From Symbiodinium natans (taxonomy: Eukaryota > Sar > Dinophyceae > Suessiales > Symbiodiniaceae), in contig CAJNDS010002540.1 in NCBI GenBank assembly GCA_905221605.1, positions 219,501 to 283,500 of the forward strand: a stretch of DNA of 64,000 nt, read 5' to 3'. Each line of letters begins with the position of its first letter. The first letter of the stretch is position 1. The notes under the pieces are model-generated. The model made no database searches and was not told the origin of the DNA. It worked only from the letters and a program-made list of their open reading frames with translations. This document shows positions 31,709 to 44,089 of this stretch, one piece after another. Both the position numbers and the translations under genes were made by a program.

Positions 31709-33350
31709 CTGACAATCGACTTAGGAGAGGACTATTCTCTGGGTCCAGCAGTGAGAAGTGAGAAATACCAAGAAATTCCAGTGAGAGCCCCTGCAATCTC
31801 CTCTCGGATCTCCTATATAGTATCAATACTAGTAGTAACATGGCATGCTTGAACAAAAGATTGGCCCTCCCAGGGCTCCGGCCCAGCTTTGTCAGAGAGG
31901 CGGCCGCTGTGAGCCTCACCTGCGCGAGCGGCGCTTTTCTCAAGAGAGAACAATCTTTGCGGTGTAACAAAATTCTGAGTTCCTCCGGGAGAGCCGGCTG
32001 CACAATTCAAGTGAGAGGAAGCATTCCAATTTGAGCACTCCACGTGGCTCCCAGTGCCAATTGAGTCGAAACCCTTATCAGACCACCCCCGAGAGGTTTC
32101 GGACCAGTGACCCGGACAGCAAAGGACCGAGGCGAGAGCCCCATGTTTGCGCGACCGCCACGCGCGAATCTGCGAGAGGGGGCGCGCGAGGCGAACTCAT
32201 CCCACAGCTTCGCGACACGGGGCAACGCCGGGACGAGGCGAAAAACACACTTTCGTGACTCGTGCACGGGGGCGCCCACGGGACCTGGCGAGAGCGAGAA
32301 CTGGCACCGTTTCTCAAAAATACTTCTGGGAGCCCTAGACCGGAACCAGCCTAGCTTCGTGGCCGACACTGACAAAGCAGCAGAAGGCGCATGAAGGCCA
32401 CGCCTTTTGTCCCCGGACCACGGCTTCATCCCAATTCCTGGTTGTCACAGTGGTCCCCAGTGCAACGCGAGCTGCGGTGTAGTGCACGGCTCGGATGGTC
32501 CGGAGTCCCGGGTAAAGAAGATTACAAGGCTTCGGGCTTGAGATGAAAACCCGTATTCCCCCCAATCTAGTTTTGGTTTGCCAAGAATGGCTTCGGTGGG
32601 AGAGCTCGAAACTAAGCCTAGAAGCCGAGTGCAACAGTACTTGCGATGTTGCAGATGCTGTTTTGAGACGTTTGCGGCTTTGCTTTCCGGAGCGCACAGG
32701 CGCCTAGGCGAGAGAGTCGCGAAGGGCGAGCGCGCGAGCGAGTGTGCGCAGGCCGGAAAAGCCAGGGTCATCGATTTTGTGCAGAAGGGAGAGACCATCA
32801 ACTTTGCTTACCCACAAGGAAAGTGCATGCTCTGAGGGATCAAGCGCTGGCCTCTTTGCTGGTGTCCTGCAGGGTGGCCACGAAAAGGCACTCGGCTTGT
32901 GCGGCCTCCGACTGTGTTTTTGCATTTCACGTTTCTCCAACTGGGAACTACACACTTCGGACACGCTTCTTTCTTACTCTGCTCACGTCGTAGCATAGCG
33001 CAGCTACCGAGCCGCCCGCCGACACGTCGCCACCTCAGATTGCTTTGCCCGTGCAAGCCACGGCATCTGTTGCTGCGACTGTGGCGGTTGAGAAAATCGG
33101 CTTGCAAACTCCAGTTTTGCCGTTTTGCCGACCTTTGTGGAAAGCGAGCGCTGAAAGAGGACTGCCAGAGACTGCCAGTGCCATGCGATGCTCGTACTGT
33201 TCAAGGCTGTGGTGGTGCTGCAGGGGCCAATTCGGCATCCCCACAAAGTCAGACACACTCCTGCTTCGCAGCCTGCTTCGCAGGCACCTGCACTCTACGT
33301 GCACTTCTCGGGGTGACCTTGTGTCAGAGATCTTCATGCATCGGCCAGGC
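31709..33350. other. Unresolved region
   Basis: Candidate minus-strand exon at about 32820-32705 (WVSKVDGLSLLHKIDDPGFS) before a stop at 32704; it could be the C-terminal end of the Sec14-like gene or part of another gene. Both strands have GC-rich open frames at 32.1-32.3 and 33.0-33.3 kb that I cannot assign. Confidence 0.25.
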
Positions 33351-35032
33351 ATGTTTTGGCAAGCTGTCCCTGCTGACGTACTTCCGGAGTTCAGCGCCAG
33401 GACAGGCAGCTCCAATTTGGTCGTCGCCGGCGATGGCCGCGATCTTCTCGAAGGTCACTGGGTCAAGGAGGCGTCTCACCTTTGGTCCAAGAGCCACAAA
33501 AAAGAGCCCATTAAGAAGGGGAGGTGATGCTCACAGCATGCAGGAAACCAGTAAGCTGCAGGCAATGCCCAGGATCATCGTGGCTACCCAAGGCACCGGA
33601 TAAATAATCCTGCCAGGGACGGCTTGTCTTTTCTTGCAACAGCAAGCATGGCCTGGCTGAACCCCCAAAGCATCTCTGGAAGGTTTGATCTTTGTGGGCC
33701 TCTTCCTTGCAGGACACCCGCAATTTAGGAAGCTTACTCCCCCTCCCGCTAATTTCCGCCCTACCCCTCCCAGCACACTTTAGTGCTGGATGCCGCTGAG
33801 GCTCAACCGCCGGAGGCGCTCAGGATAGTGGCCCGAGATGATCCGAGCGCAGGCTTGGATGAAGGGGAGGAGCTTGATCGCCTCAGCGTGATGTGTTTGA
33901 ACTGTAAAAACCCAGATAGTGGATTTCGGCAAATTGCACAACAAATGTGCAGCTTCAATACTCTGAGCTAAGGGTCTGGGGGGTTTGGCCAGCCTTCGCC
34001 CCGGCGTACGTCGATGAGCACCGTGACCCGAGCCCTGAGATTTGGTTTTGCCCGCCCGAAAAGAACCTTTCTGAGTTGAACTGTGAGGGCTTCTATAGGG
34101 AGCTGAAGAATCATACAGGCGTACAGTAAGATGTAGAACAAACACACAAGGACAATATAATAAGAATAAGAATAAGAATAGGAATAAGAATAAGAATAAG
34201 AATAATAGTAATGATATATATATATATATACATGTATGTGTATCTGGTGTATAGTTGGGTTCCGGATGCTGCCAACAGGCTCGTCGTCGGCATCCTCAAA
34301 GATCTCGTCCAGCACACGGCAGATCCCCAAAGTGTACTCCTGGAGCCCACTAACATGCTTCCTGAGAACTTCCTAAACCCCCACGCCCACTGATAGGGTT
34401 TCAAGAGGGGATTTGGGGGGGTGGTCTCACCCACTGCTTAGCCCTTGAAAGCCAAGACGTGGTGCTGCCATCTCCTTTGGACCTCCTTTCAACCTCCCTT
34501 GAACCGTCCTTAAAACCGATGCACCGTAAACTCTTATAGTATCTTAGAGTCTTATGGGATGGCGCCTCGGGTTCGGCAGCCCCCAGCTGGTAGCGGGCCC
34601 CTTGGACGAGCAGCACGCGCGTGCCATCACAGGCACCCGGGTCCTTGGGCCCTGACGAACAGAACCTGAGACGAGATGCCACTAAAGCTTCTATAGAAGT
34701 ATCTTCTATAGGCCCTCTAGGCTACACTTGGCACAACGTCTCTGCACCTCTCTTCAGACGCGTACCGGCTCGCAGACGTGCCCGCCGGGCACGTTTGCGA
34801 GAGAGGAAGGAAAGAAAGCTCAGAACGTAAAGAGTCTCTGACAGCTCGCTTCGCCTTTTACAGACCTATCTAGCATCATGTAGAATGAGGATTCGTCCTT
34901 GCCTATATTTTTCTAAATTGACGAAAGGAGCCCGGGAGGTGTCTTGTCCAGGGCAGCTTGCAGCTGCTCTGGGTGCCCTTCGGCCGAACGCCAACGCCGG
35001 TGTTCGATGAACATCGCCTCAGAGGCTTCCTT
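33351..35032 (-). CDS. Sec14-like CRAL-TRIO lipid-transfer protein (partial)
   Basis: Binds and exchanges phosphoinositide or other small lipids on membranes. Exons, all joined in phase: 35032-34932, 34665-34566, 34339-34273, 33901-33797, 33529-33351. They encode the N-terminal helix pair (EASEAMFIEHRRWRSAEGHP), the first strand (GTRVLLVQGARYQLGA), a helix (EYTLGICRVLDEIFEDADDE), the core HHAEAIKLLPFIQACARIIS followed by GHYPERLRRL, and the late CRAL-TRIO piece PPLLNGLFFVALGPKVRRLL with DPVTFEKI and LRKYVSRDSLPKH. HYPERL and LDPVT..KI are hallmarks. Donors at the four joined introns are GC. The first exon recognised is preceded by a long poly-C tract. Start codon upstream of 35032 and the C-terminus after 33351 were not found. 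Confidence 0.85.
34153..34233 (+). repeat. AATAAG hexanucleotide and TA microsatellites in an intron
   Basis: About eight (AATAAG)-type units followed by (TA)8, inside the Sec14-like intron 34272-33902. Confidence 0.85.
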
Positions 35033-35047
35033 CTGTACAAAGGAGGG

Positions 35048-35073
35048 GCGGGGGGGGGGGGGGGGGGGGGGGT
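35048..35073 (+). repeat. Poly-G tract (poly-C on the gene strand)
   Basis: About 26 G with one C interruption. On the minus strand it is a C-tract ending 15 bases before the acceptor TACAG of exon 35032, so it probably acts as the pyrimidine tract. Confidence 0.7.
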
Positions 35074-35417
35074 GTGTACAGTCTGTGAACAATATAGAAC
35101 ACGAGCAGAAGGGATAAATCTGACTAAATCACTCTCCTTCTCCTTCTCCCCCTCCCTCTCTCCCCGCTCCCCTCTCTCTCTCACTCTCTTTCTTTCTTTC
35201 GAAGGGCATGGGAGCCGAAGCCCCCGGGCGTCTACGCCCGCCCCTGTTTCCGGGGTGGAGCTGGGAACGGTTTATTCCGACTGGCATGGCCGCTCTGTTT
35301 CTCCCCCTTTTATCCCCCCATGCCTGGTTAGCCCCCGTTTACCGTCCCCCCTTCCATCGGGTCATGCCAGTTGAGCGGCGGCCGTGAGACCTCGCATGAT
35401 CTCGGTTCCCATCACTC

Positions 35418-35597
35418 TCTCTCTCTCTCTCTCTCTCTCTTCCTTCCTTCCTTCCTTCCTCCTTCCTTCCTTCCTTCCTGCCTGCCTGCCTGCCCTCCTT
35501 CCTTCCTTCCTTCCTTCCTTCCTTCCTTCCTTCCTTCCTTCCTTCCTTCCTTCCTTCCTTCCTTCCTTCCTTCCTTCCTTCCTTCCTTCCTTCCGCC
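35418..35597 (+). repeat. (CCTT)n tetranucleotide array
   Basis: A (CT)n lead-in followed by about 40 CCTT units with a short CTGCCTGC interruption near 35480. The KEGR-type frames on the minus strand are artefacts. Confidence 0.95.
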
Positions 35598-37892
35598 GCA
35601 TCAGGCCCCCAAAAGGAGCCGCCCCTAGAGGCATGCGTCCAGCGAGTCAGTCGGTGTGAGATGCTGAACTGGGAGTGAGGTGGAGACCACGGCAAGTACC
35701 AAACAACTATCACAGTATGACTCCCCCAAGGTCGAAGCGACACTGACAACCAACCAATACCAAGTATGGCTCCCCCCAAAGTTCAGTGTCGGCGAAAACG
35801 CCCTCTTGAGGACAAAAGGAGGGGAAGGCAAAAACGTGCATGGTAGAGGCGTTGATCGAGAGGTGTTCCCGCCCACGAATTGCGACCTTCCCCGTGCTAC
35901 ATGGGCCCCGTCACAAATTTTGGTGACTTGGCTCCGGTTAAAGGACTACAGCAAGGATTGGCCTCCCTCCCTCCCTCCCTCCCTCTCCCTCTCTCTCTCT
36001 CTCTCCCTCTCTCTCCCTCCCTCTCTCTCGCTTCTTCATTCCAAGCACTTGACCCCCTCCGAAGGAGGAGGCCGCCCAGAGAGCGTGCCATCACCGAGTC
36101 CGTGTGTGAAATCACCCCAATTGACGGGCTTGCCTGAAAGCACTGAAACTGTGAACTGTGTGTGTTTTAAACGGTGTGGCTCTCAGATCGGCCCCTCTTC
36201 CAATACCGGGTTTGCTCACCTCTTAAAAAACTTTTTAAAAAATTGCTGTTGGTTTCCCTGGGAGCTGACAGTTGGTGTAGGAAACGCAAGGGGACACCCT
36301 CTCTCTCACTTCTTCTTTCTGCGCACTTAACCTCTCCCTCCTCTCTCTTTCTCTGAAGGGGCTTCGCAGGGAGTCACCCGCCCTCTCTCTCTGGCTTCTT
36401 CATCCTCTTCTCAAGTTGCGTTCCACAAAGTGACGAGGGCAGCTTCGGGCTTTCGCCACCGAGCCCGGGCGAAGCGGTTCAGCTCCGAGTCTGGAACATC
36501 CTCGGCTCGAGAGTTGGGAGAGCTGAGCCACTGCCTTCTCTCACGACTCGTGCCAAGAGTTCACGAAGCTCGTGATTTCATCATGGACCCATTGAATGCA
36601 CCCTGAAGTAACATGTGCTTCCCTGAGGCGAGCTGCTGGGAAGGCCTCCGTCAAAGCCCGCAGGCTTCGAGCAGCGCCGTCGCGGCGCGCGCCACTGCGC
36701 GCGTCGCTGTGCGCGTCGCCCGCGTCGCTGGCATCGCTGGCAGCTGCAGCGGCCCGGAGTGGCAAAAGCCCTCGAGGGCCTCTCACCGAAGATGGATCAG
36801 TTTCGCGTATTGGGCGTTAGCATGTTTTAAGCGTTTGGGGTGCGAGATCCGGCCTCGCTGGCCCCTCTTCGCCCACAGCGCGAGGCAGAGAGCAGGCGCC
36901 AAGCATCCCAAGCCCAATCCGCGCACATCGCACGCGAGCCGAACGCGAGCAGGGAGAAGTGCCTGGCCGTGAAAACACACCGGCTACAAGAAGGGCAGAG
37001 GGCTTCAAGTACATATACAAGTCAGATTGATTGCCAGCAGCTTCCGACCAAGAATTGGGAAGGTGGCTCAGGCGTTTTGGCCACTTTGGGTGGCCTTGCC
37101 GCCCGAGGGTCTTGCGCGGAGCCAGGCTCTGCATGCCAGGCTAGATGTTGCCGCGAGGACGAGCGGCGCTTGCGGCGGACTTCTTGCCGCTTCCATCCCC
37201 AGCAAATGGCTGACTAGCTATGTACACAAGGATGCCCTAGAATGTCCGTATGTCCGTATGATTCCGTATGTCGGTATGTCGTCGAAGCTTGTCAAAGCCT
37301 CTTCCCGATGTTGGTCGAGCTAAGCTCCGGTGGGATTGACTGACGGTCACATCCTGAAAGTTGGCCTGGGGGGCCAGGGCAACTCTTGTCCAGTTTCCGT
37401 GAGCTCGGAGAGGGACCCTTCATGTTGCATCCTACGAACCATCTGCGAGGGCACCAAGCCGTGAACCCTCGCAACCCTCGCAAGCCTCGCAACCCTCGCA
37501 AGCCTAAACACCCCAAGAAGAAGGAGCTTCCGCGGCCCGGGGCCCGGGCCGATAGACCCCAAAGCGGCCGCTGCCGATCGGCGCACACTGGCCTTGCGTT
37601 GGGTGGTAGTTTCGGGGTAGTTCCCAAGTAGGCTTGAAAGCATTCATCTCAAGAGGTTGAGGGGCGGCCGGTTTTGCAACGCTCTCTTGTTTTTTCCAGT
37701 TGGGAGCGAAGCAGCGCGAAACGGAGCGCGAAGCTGCGCTTTGCGACACCCATGCTTGGAACGAGCCAAGCGAGGCCTCCGGGGAGACGTGGGAGCTTCG
37801 CATGGGCCAGATGCAGAAACGGAATCAAATGAAGTGGAATTAATACACGATCAAGTCTGTGTAGACGGTAATTACACACGTAGATTTCTATC

Positions 37893-38050
<158 letters not shown>

Positions 38051-38088
38051 GAACATCACCATGCACATCTGATCTTCGTCTATATGCC

Positions 38089-41000
38089 TCAGATGTAGCA
38101 CTTCCGCTGCTTCCGTCGCCGGCTCGTCGAGCGCGTGCGACTCCGCGAGCGGCGGAACCGCTCGAAGGAGCTCTGCTCGTCGGCCCGGCCCCGCAGCTCC
38201 CCGCAGGCCCTGATGACCACGGAGCCTCACATGATCTCTCATGTAAGGGCGCTCATAAACATGCACATAGATGGTTGATGGCTTCTTTTCTCAGGAGGTT
38301 CCGGAATGCATTTGTTGCAGGGCCCACATCTTATCATGGACGGAGCGTCGGAAGGATTCGAAGGCATTGCAAGCGCCTCGCCTTTCACTTCGCCCGACTC
38401 CGATCCGCAATCTTGAAGTCGCTTCATGACCTCTCACACTGCCCACTTACTTTACCCAAAAACGCAATCCTTGCGAGAACTGCACAGTGAGACGCGAGCG
38501 GTACTCTGCCTGCCCATCCTCGCGCAGGATCTCACCGAAGACCACATGCTTTCGGTCCAGATGTCTCGCCTCTTACAAGGCGAAAGCAAGGGAGAAGAAG
38601 AAACTTGAACGAGGAGCACATGTGAATAGGCAGATGACTATTTCAAATGTACGTAAGCAGCTAGCAAAGGTCAGTCTGCGTGACATGACTGGGCCTGTTG
38701 CGAAGTAAGCTGCGTACATCGAACTAACTGGCTCCCACAGATCGCTCTGGTCCCTTATAAGTATCCCCTTTTGGCGAGCATCCCTCCATGGCTGCTTTCA
38801 ACCGACTGCCCAGCTGCCCCAACTTCGTGTTGACACCCTATAACACTTAGCAGAGGGCAGATCAGCTTCAACGACTCCACGCTCCAAGCTTCGGGCTCAA
38901 GACTTTGGACTCACTACTCTGCTTCAGGGATGAAGGGTCATGTCCCCAAAACCATTCTCCCGCGGAGCTTCCACAATACCTCAGGGTGTGAAAGGAGTCT
39001 GGGTTACGGATTCCCCCAAGCTGACACCCCCGCGCAGCAGTTGCTTTGAAGCACGTGAAACTTAGATCCTCAGCCAAAGGCCTGGCCGAGTGTTACATTC
39101 GTTTCTTTTTTCTCTGGCGGAGCAGAGGGACCCCTGAAGGCCTGCCCGAAGAGGATGAAGAACTGGGAGTTGTTGGTGTTCGGCCTACAAGAGAGCGCAT
39201 TGGGAGCGTCAGTTGGACGCCCTTTCCATGAGCAGGGGTGCGAACAATCTCTTGGCTCTCTATCCACACTCCCTCTCGCTCTCCCTCTCTCTCTTTCTCT
39301 CTCTCTCTCACTCTCTCTCACCCTTGAGAGAGAGACTCATAAAGCCATGTTTGGGTGCTCAACTCTCCGGGCATTCGGCCCAGAGTTGGCCATGGAGAGC
39401 AGGTTTGCCCTTGCATGTAGCCGCACAAAGGACTCGTCGGCAAACTTCGGGCCGTAGATGGATTTGCCTCCTGTTGCAAAAAGCCAGCAAAGCACCTCAA
39501 CCCAATTTCGGATGAAGAGCGGATGGTGAGTATCAGTGAGTCATGTTCTCCTGTGCCATCGCCGTCTGTGATGTCCCCTCCCTGGGCCATGAAGCCAGGG
39601 ATAATTCGATGGAACACGGAGCCCTTGAAGCAAAGATCGCGGCCTGCAGGTGAGGCGCCCAGCCCTTTTTAAGAGCCTTCTGCAGCATACTATTATACTG
39701 GGGGGGGGGAGGGCACTCTATACAGGCCTTGACTAAACCGTCAAGGCATTCGCGCGGCAAACAACAAGGATGTGGAACGGAAGCATCTATGTCGACGAGC
39801 TCCACCTTTCTCCCCAGTGCACAAGCAACGGAAGTTCTCGGCCTTGGCCAGTTCCCACCGCAAACTCGCACCACACCTATCACACCTATCAGACCCATAC
39901 CAACACCTCTCCTAGAACACCTCCTACGCCTCCGAACTATGTGCAATCGGTTGAGTGATGAGTGCTCGGCCGTTCGCGGCGCCACGTCTGCAAACAGCTC
40001 CTGGGCTCGAACAGCGCTTGCGAAGACGCGACTGACAGTCCGCAAGCTGGGCGCCGCAAGAATCCGCAAGCTGCAATCTGATGCGTCTACATGCTGCAAT
40101 CCGATGTGCACGATGGATGCCGATGCCCTGTGGAATGTCAGGTCGTCATATACCATGTATTCCCATGTGAATATATAATGCATGCACATGCTATGAATAC
40201 ACCAGTGTTTGTTGCGTGCAGAGGTGCGATCTCCAAGCGCCCGGAAGCCTCCACACGGCCCTGGCGCTCTCCGTAGCCAGCGGGGCCGCGCACCTTCTCA
40301 GGAGGAACACACTTTCGAGAGACTTAGCTACTCGCAACTTCTACTCTGGCAGGCGCCCCCCGACGACTTCTTTGTGACACTGGCCACACTGTTGTTGTCA
40401 ACTTTTTCGTGTTTGTGGATTCAAGATAATGAAGGTGAACTCACAAGACTTTCAACATAGCTGCTTTTAACTGCGAGTGGCGCTCACAGGGCACCCCCCG
40501 CCTCGATCTCCAGGAAGACGACCGGGTTCGGCTTTCCCTTCCTCGCTTCGGCGGCCTTCGTCTGCTCCTCCTTCTGCCGGTCTTGATCCTGAGAAAGGGG
40601 CGCACCCTGAGGCGAAGTGCAGAGAAAATAGCGATGACCATATGCTCAAGTCTGTTCAATTCGGACATGCTCCCGTATCCTCCCCCCTCTTTCCCCACCC
40701 CCCCCCTCCCCTCAAAAAAGAACTCGAAACGGAGTCAAAATGCTTGCGGCAGCCCGGGTCCTTGGCCTCCTTCCGGCGCTCCGCTTCGGCGGCCTTCTCC
40801 TTCTGATCGAACCTCATATGGAAAAACCATATGAAAACACAAAGAGGAGCTTAAGCCGAGCCCTCTCTAAAGGGGGACACCCCTTATGACATGACACCTG
40901 GGGACGCCGATATGCCACGACTGCCTACTTGGGGGCTCTCAGTACTTGGGGGCTCCGTGGGGCTTCCGCAGTCTGTGTGTATTTTTTCGGGCCCGCTGTG

Positions 41001-41818
41001 AGGAGCAAACTCTACGTGCACAAGCGGTCACTCTCTTCTCCTTCGCTCGTTCCTGTCGCGTCTCTGTCTACTTTCGAGGCCTTTTTTTTTTGGCTGACTC
41101 TCTGACTCTGCACCCAGAAAAGAAGCGCAATGGCGCAATGGCAAGCTGCAGGTCCTGGCCATGACACCGTTAAGCGTGCTCGCAAGCAAACCCTCCACAG
41201 CTCGATTCGTTGCATCCACGAGGCTCTTCAGCGAAGCGTTCGCGTTCCGCCTCCTCTGCCAGGAGCTCCTTCAAGGACGTGCGGTCCTGTCAGTTTCCAG
41301 CTTCCTCTGCAACTCCCCTTCAAACCTAGACATCTCTCGATTCACTCTCCCTTTTCTCTTTTGCTCTCCTTCTCCTCCTTCTTCTTCTTCTCCTTCTTCT
41401 TCTTCTTCTGCACTCTCCCTCTCCCTCTCCCTCTCCCTCTCCCCTCGCCCTCTCCCTCTCCTCTCCCTCTCCCCTCGCTCCCCTCTCCTCTCCCTCTCTC
41501 CTCTCTCCTCCTCTCTCTCTCGCTCCCTCTCCTCTCCCGCTCCCTCTCCCTCTCCCTCCCCGCTCCCGCTCCTCTCCCTCTCCCATCTCCCTCGCCCCTC
41601 AATCCTCCCCTCTTAGTATCTCTCTTCCTCCGCAACCTCTCCCGCCCCGCCTCTCTCTCTCTCTCTCTCTCTCTCGCTCTCTCTCTCTCGCTCCCTCTCC
41701 CTCTCCCTCTCCCTCTCCCTCTCCCTCTCCCTCTCTCCCTCCCCCTTGCCTTCTTGTCCTCTCGGGTGGAGCCCACACCCGACTTCGCCACTTTGGGCTT
41801 GCGGCCAAAGGATGCCAT
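38089..41818 (-). CDS. Cyclophilin-type peptidyl-prolyl isomerase with charged N-terminus and RS tail
   Basis: Catalyses cis-trans isomerisation of prolyl bonds. Exons: 41818-41750 (start [14 protein letters not shown]), 41268-41225, 40812-40761, 40588-40495, one not fully resolved (about 40070-40029), 40000-39971, 39842-39806, 39643-39551, 39470-39380, 39184-39124, 38569-38510, 38430-38382, 38225-38089. The N-terminal 80 or so residues are Lys/Glu-rich helix ([20 protein letters not shown]), then [94 protein letters not shown] and VVIRACGEL, the full cyclophilin fold including the catalytic Arg of FHRIIPGF and the QGGD segment. The last exon ends in [20 protein letters not shown], an Arg/Ser tail as in nuclear cyclophilins linked to splicing. 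Donors: mostly GC, with GA at 40760 and 39550. The missing strand-2 exon leaves one join open. The ATG is 21 bases after the upstream stop. Confidence 0.92.
41340..41749 (+). repeat. CT/CCTCTC-rich polypyrimidine intron
   Basis: Long run of CTCCCT and CTCTCT units filling the first cyclophilin intron (41749-41269). On the gene strand it is purine-rich (GAGAGG), the reverse of a usual pyrimidine tract. Confidence 0.9.
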
Positions 41819-41839
41819 GGCTCTCACTTGCGAAGGGTT

Positions 41840-42266
41840 TCAGCGGGCGCAGCGGCCGACGAAGGGCCGCAGGCTGTCAGGGATGGGACTGGCGGGAAAG
41901 GTGTCGCGCATGAAGTTGCAAGTGTAATCATAAACCTCGAACATGCTTGTCATTACTTGCCCACTGTCACAAGATGTCACACGCAGAGTGTGGCTGACTG
42001 ACCCCACCAAGGCTGCCAAACATTTGCAGAGGTAAATCGCAAGGAACTGCTCGCCTGGATTACAAAACAAGGCGCCAACATAATGACACGGCTTGCAGGC
42101 GCGAAGCAGAGAAGTGTCGGCTCTGGAACGTACTCTGGAACTTGCTGTATGACTTGGATCCACTTGCAAGGGCCCTGGCGTAATCGTCACTTTGCAGAAG
42201 CCGGGCAATATAGCGAACTGACACCACCAAAGGCTGCAGATCCTGGGGGCTGAGGCGCGAGGGCAT
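41840..42266 (-). CDS. Small two-exon protein, unknown
   Basis: Probable ATG at 42266 (MPSRLSPQDLQPLVVSVRYI then ARLLQSDDYARAL), exon end at 42168 with a GC donor, second exon 41935-41840 (VYDYTCNFMRDTFPASPIPD then a stop). The two join in phase 0 and give about 64 residues. The helix-rich first half recalls the helical SRA1/Sec31 C-terminal type domain, but the match is too weak to name. A longer unspliced frame (EQFLAIYLCKCLAALVG) precedes the second exon and could be real instead. An AG at 42282 may be the trans-splice acceptor. Cyclophilin starts 21 bases downstream. Confidence 0.5.
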
Positions 42267-42315
42267 CAGCACGCCGTACAACTGCCATGCACACACCCGA
42301 CTTCGCACTTATGAC

Positions 42316-43225
42316 TTATGGCGTCTTCACACTGGGCGACTTTTGAGCAGAGTCTGACAATGAATCCACGCCTCCTCGTCCGTGTCGGTGCGAGCCCTTG
42401 GCCTGCCCCTTAGAACCAATTCGCGAACCGAGAATGGCATCATCAACATCCACGGCATCTCCAAAACCCGCTTCGAGTGTACAGTGACAGCGGAAGCTCC
42501 AGGGCCGGGCTCCCCGTCCCCTTCCGCGTCCCCGTCCTCTCCGATGCATGATGCAGGTGAGCAATGATCAGAAGGGATCCCCAGCAGTGTTTCGCATGAG
42601 AAAAGCATGCCGAGGTTTCTGGACATGCCTCGCGTTTTCGTGCAATGCAAAAACAAGAACAAGATTTAAAATGTGAAGGTGCTCCGTGTCCGCAAAGGCC
42701 AAGGTCACCTTTTCCACAATGAAACCCTAGGCCTCTGGAGATGCCGGCTCCGGGTCGGCTTCCTCCTGTCAGGGGCCGGTCCGTCCTACATGCCCCGCTT
42801 TCTCACGTTAAGCTGCTTCCGCCCTACCCCTACGAACCCGAAACCACCAACAAGCGCGCTCCCCATCGCTCCCCCCTTTCCCTGCCCCCGCCCCCCCCCC
42901 CCCGCTCTTAGTCATCTCTTGTGCGACCCGCACTCTCCAAGACCGGTGCTTGGCATCTCTGCTCTTTAATAAGATGGTCATGTGACGCTGCTTCTTAACG
43001 TTGAGTGTCGGCCTATCGGCCCCCCCAAAGAGTAAGGTACTCAGACAGGTCGGCAGAGTGACAGCCTGTCGAATCCTCGATGTTGGCTGGTGCAAGAACA
43101 TTAAGAGATTGGAGGAGATGCGGAGCGGAAGAGGCCCCTTTTTGCTTCTCAACGTCCTCAGCATCCTCGCCCTCTGGAGGGGGTGGCGGCGGCAGCTCAG
43201 GAGCTCCTTCCTCAGCACCAAGCAT
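42316..43225 (-). CDS. Pro/acidic-rich protein, first and last exons
   Basis: ATG at 43225 follows caatgtcag|CCA directly, a good trans-splice acceptor. Exon 43225-43076 encodes MLGAEEGAPELPPPPPPEGE then DAEDVEKQKGASSAPHLLQS and ends AACATCGAG|GA, a GA donor. The 3' end lies at about 42570-42316, where two frames are equally open: one ending SDSAQKSPSVKTP at 42316, the other ending EEAWIHCQTLLKSRPV at 42327. No domain recognised; the start is disordered. Confidence 0.5.
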
Positions 43226-44089
43226 TGGCTGACATTGTCACTCTTAAAAAGTCTTTCCAGGTGGACCACATCATGATCCCAGGCTGATGCTGAGCTGCTG
43301 GCCAGCACGTTTCCGAGCCTGCCAATTTGTTATAATTGCTATGTCTCCCTCGGTTGCTTTGTTCTACAAGGGATGACAGCGGTCTCGCATCTTCTCGCAT
43401 CTTCTCGCATCTTCCGCCGGGCGGCGCATCGCAGGAAGCCGCCCGCACGGTGGGATCGCGGTCCCCGACTCGGTGTCAGTGGCAGTTGAGAGAATTGCCA
43501 GATGATATGACCAGCTGCCAAGTAAACTCTCTAGGACTCCTAGGACGCCGACTTGCCAGCCGGCCGAGCTCTTGGATGACGTCGCGAGCATTCTGGCAAG
43601 ATGGCCCCAAGACCAAGACGATTTAGCTGGGCGTGGAGCCTCGGTAGGGCGCTTTTCCTGGCGCCAACCGCCTCAGAAAACGAGGTGGGGGCGCTTTGGC
43701 CCCTTTGTATCAGCGGCTTTGGGCTCCCGTAAGCTGCCATCACATGCTTTGTACACATGCGGGGGCACTCAGACCCGCAATGGACTTCAGCCCGTGACCT
43801 GCGCTGGGCGGAGTCTGTCTGTAACACTGCAGTTCCCGGGCTACCTTTCACACATACAAGTCGGTAGACTCTTGTGCCTTCTCTCCCCAAATCCTCCCTA
43901 TCTATAAGGACCCGTAGAAGCGATTGGACCTTCAAGTTTCACAGTTTCACGGTCGCGCAGGGTTGGGAAGGCAGGTCCAGACGTTTGCTTTGACAGGTGT
44001 CTGTGCACAGAACGGAAACTGCCCGCACGCTGCAAATTGCCTCATTTGCCAACAGATAACTGCCTACTTCTTGCCCTGAGGACTGCTTT
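43226..44089. other. Region with one probable exon
   Basis: Minus strand about 43610-43565 encodes NARDVIQELGRLAS after ttgccag; it is an amphipathic helix of unknown gene. An 11-bp tandem (ttctcgcatct, three copies) lies at 43382-43412. The rest shows nothing I can support. Confidence 0.3.

Noticed and set aside
35339-35779. Lys/Glu/Gly/Arg repeat protein
   Set aside because: Translation of a CCTT tetranucleotide array.
41130-41927. 265-codon Leu/Ser/Pro frame
   Set aside because: CT-rich first intron of the cyclophilin gene.
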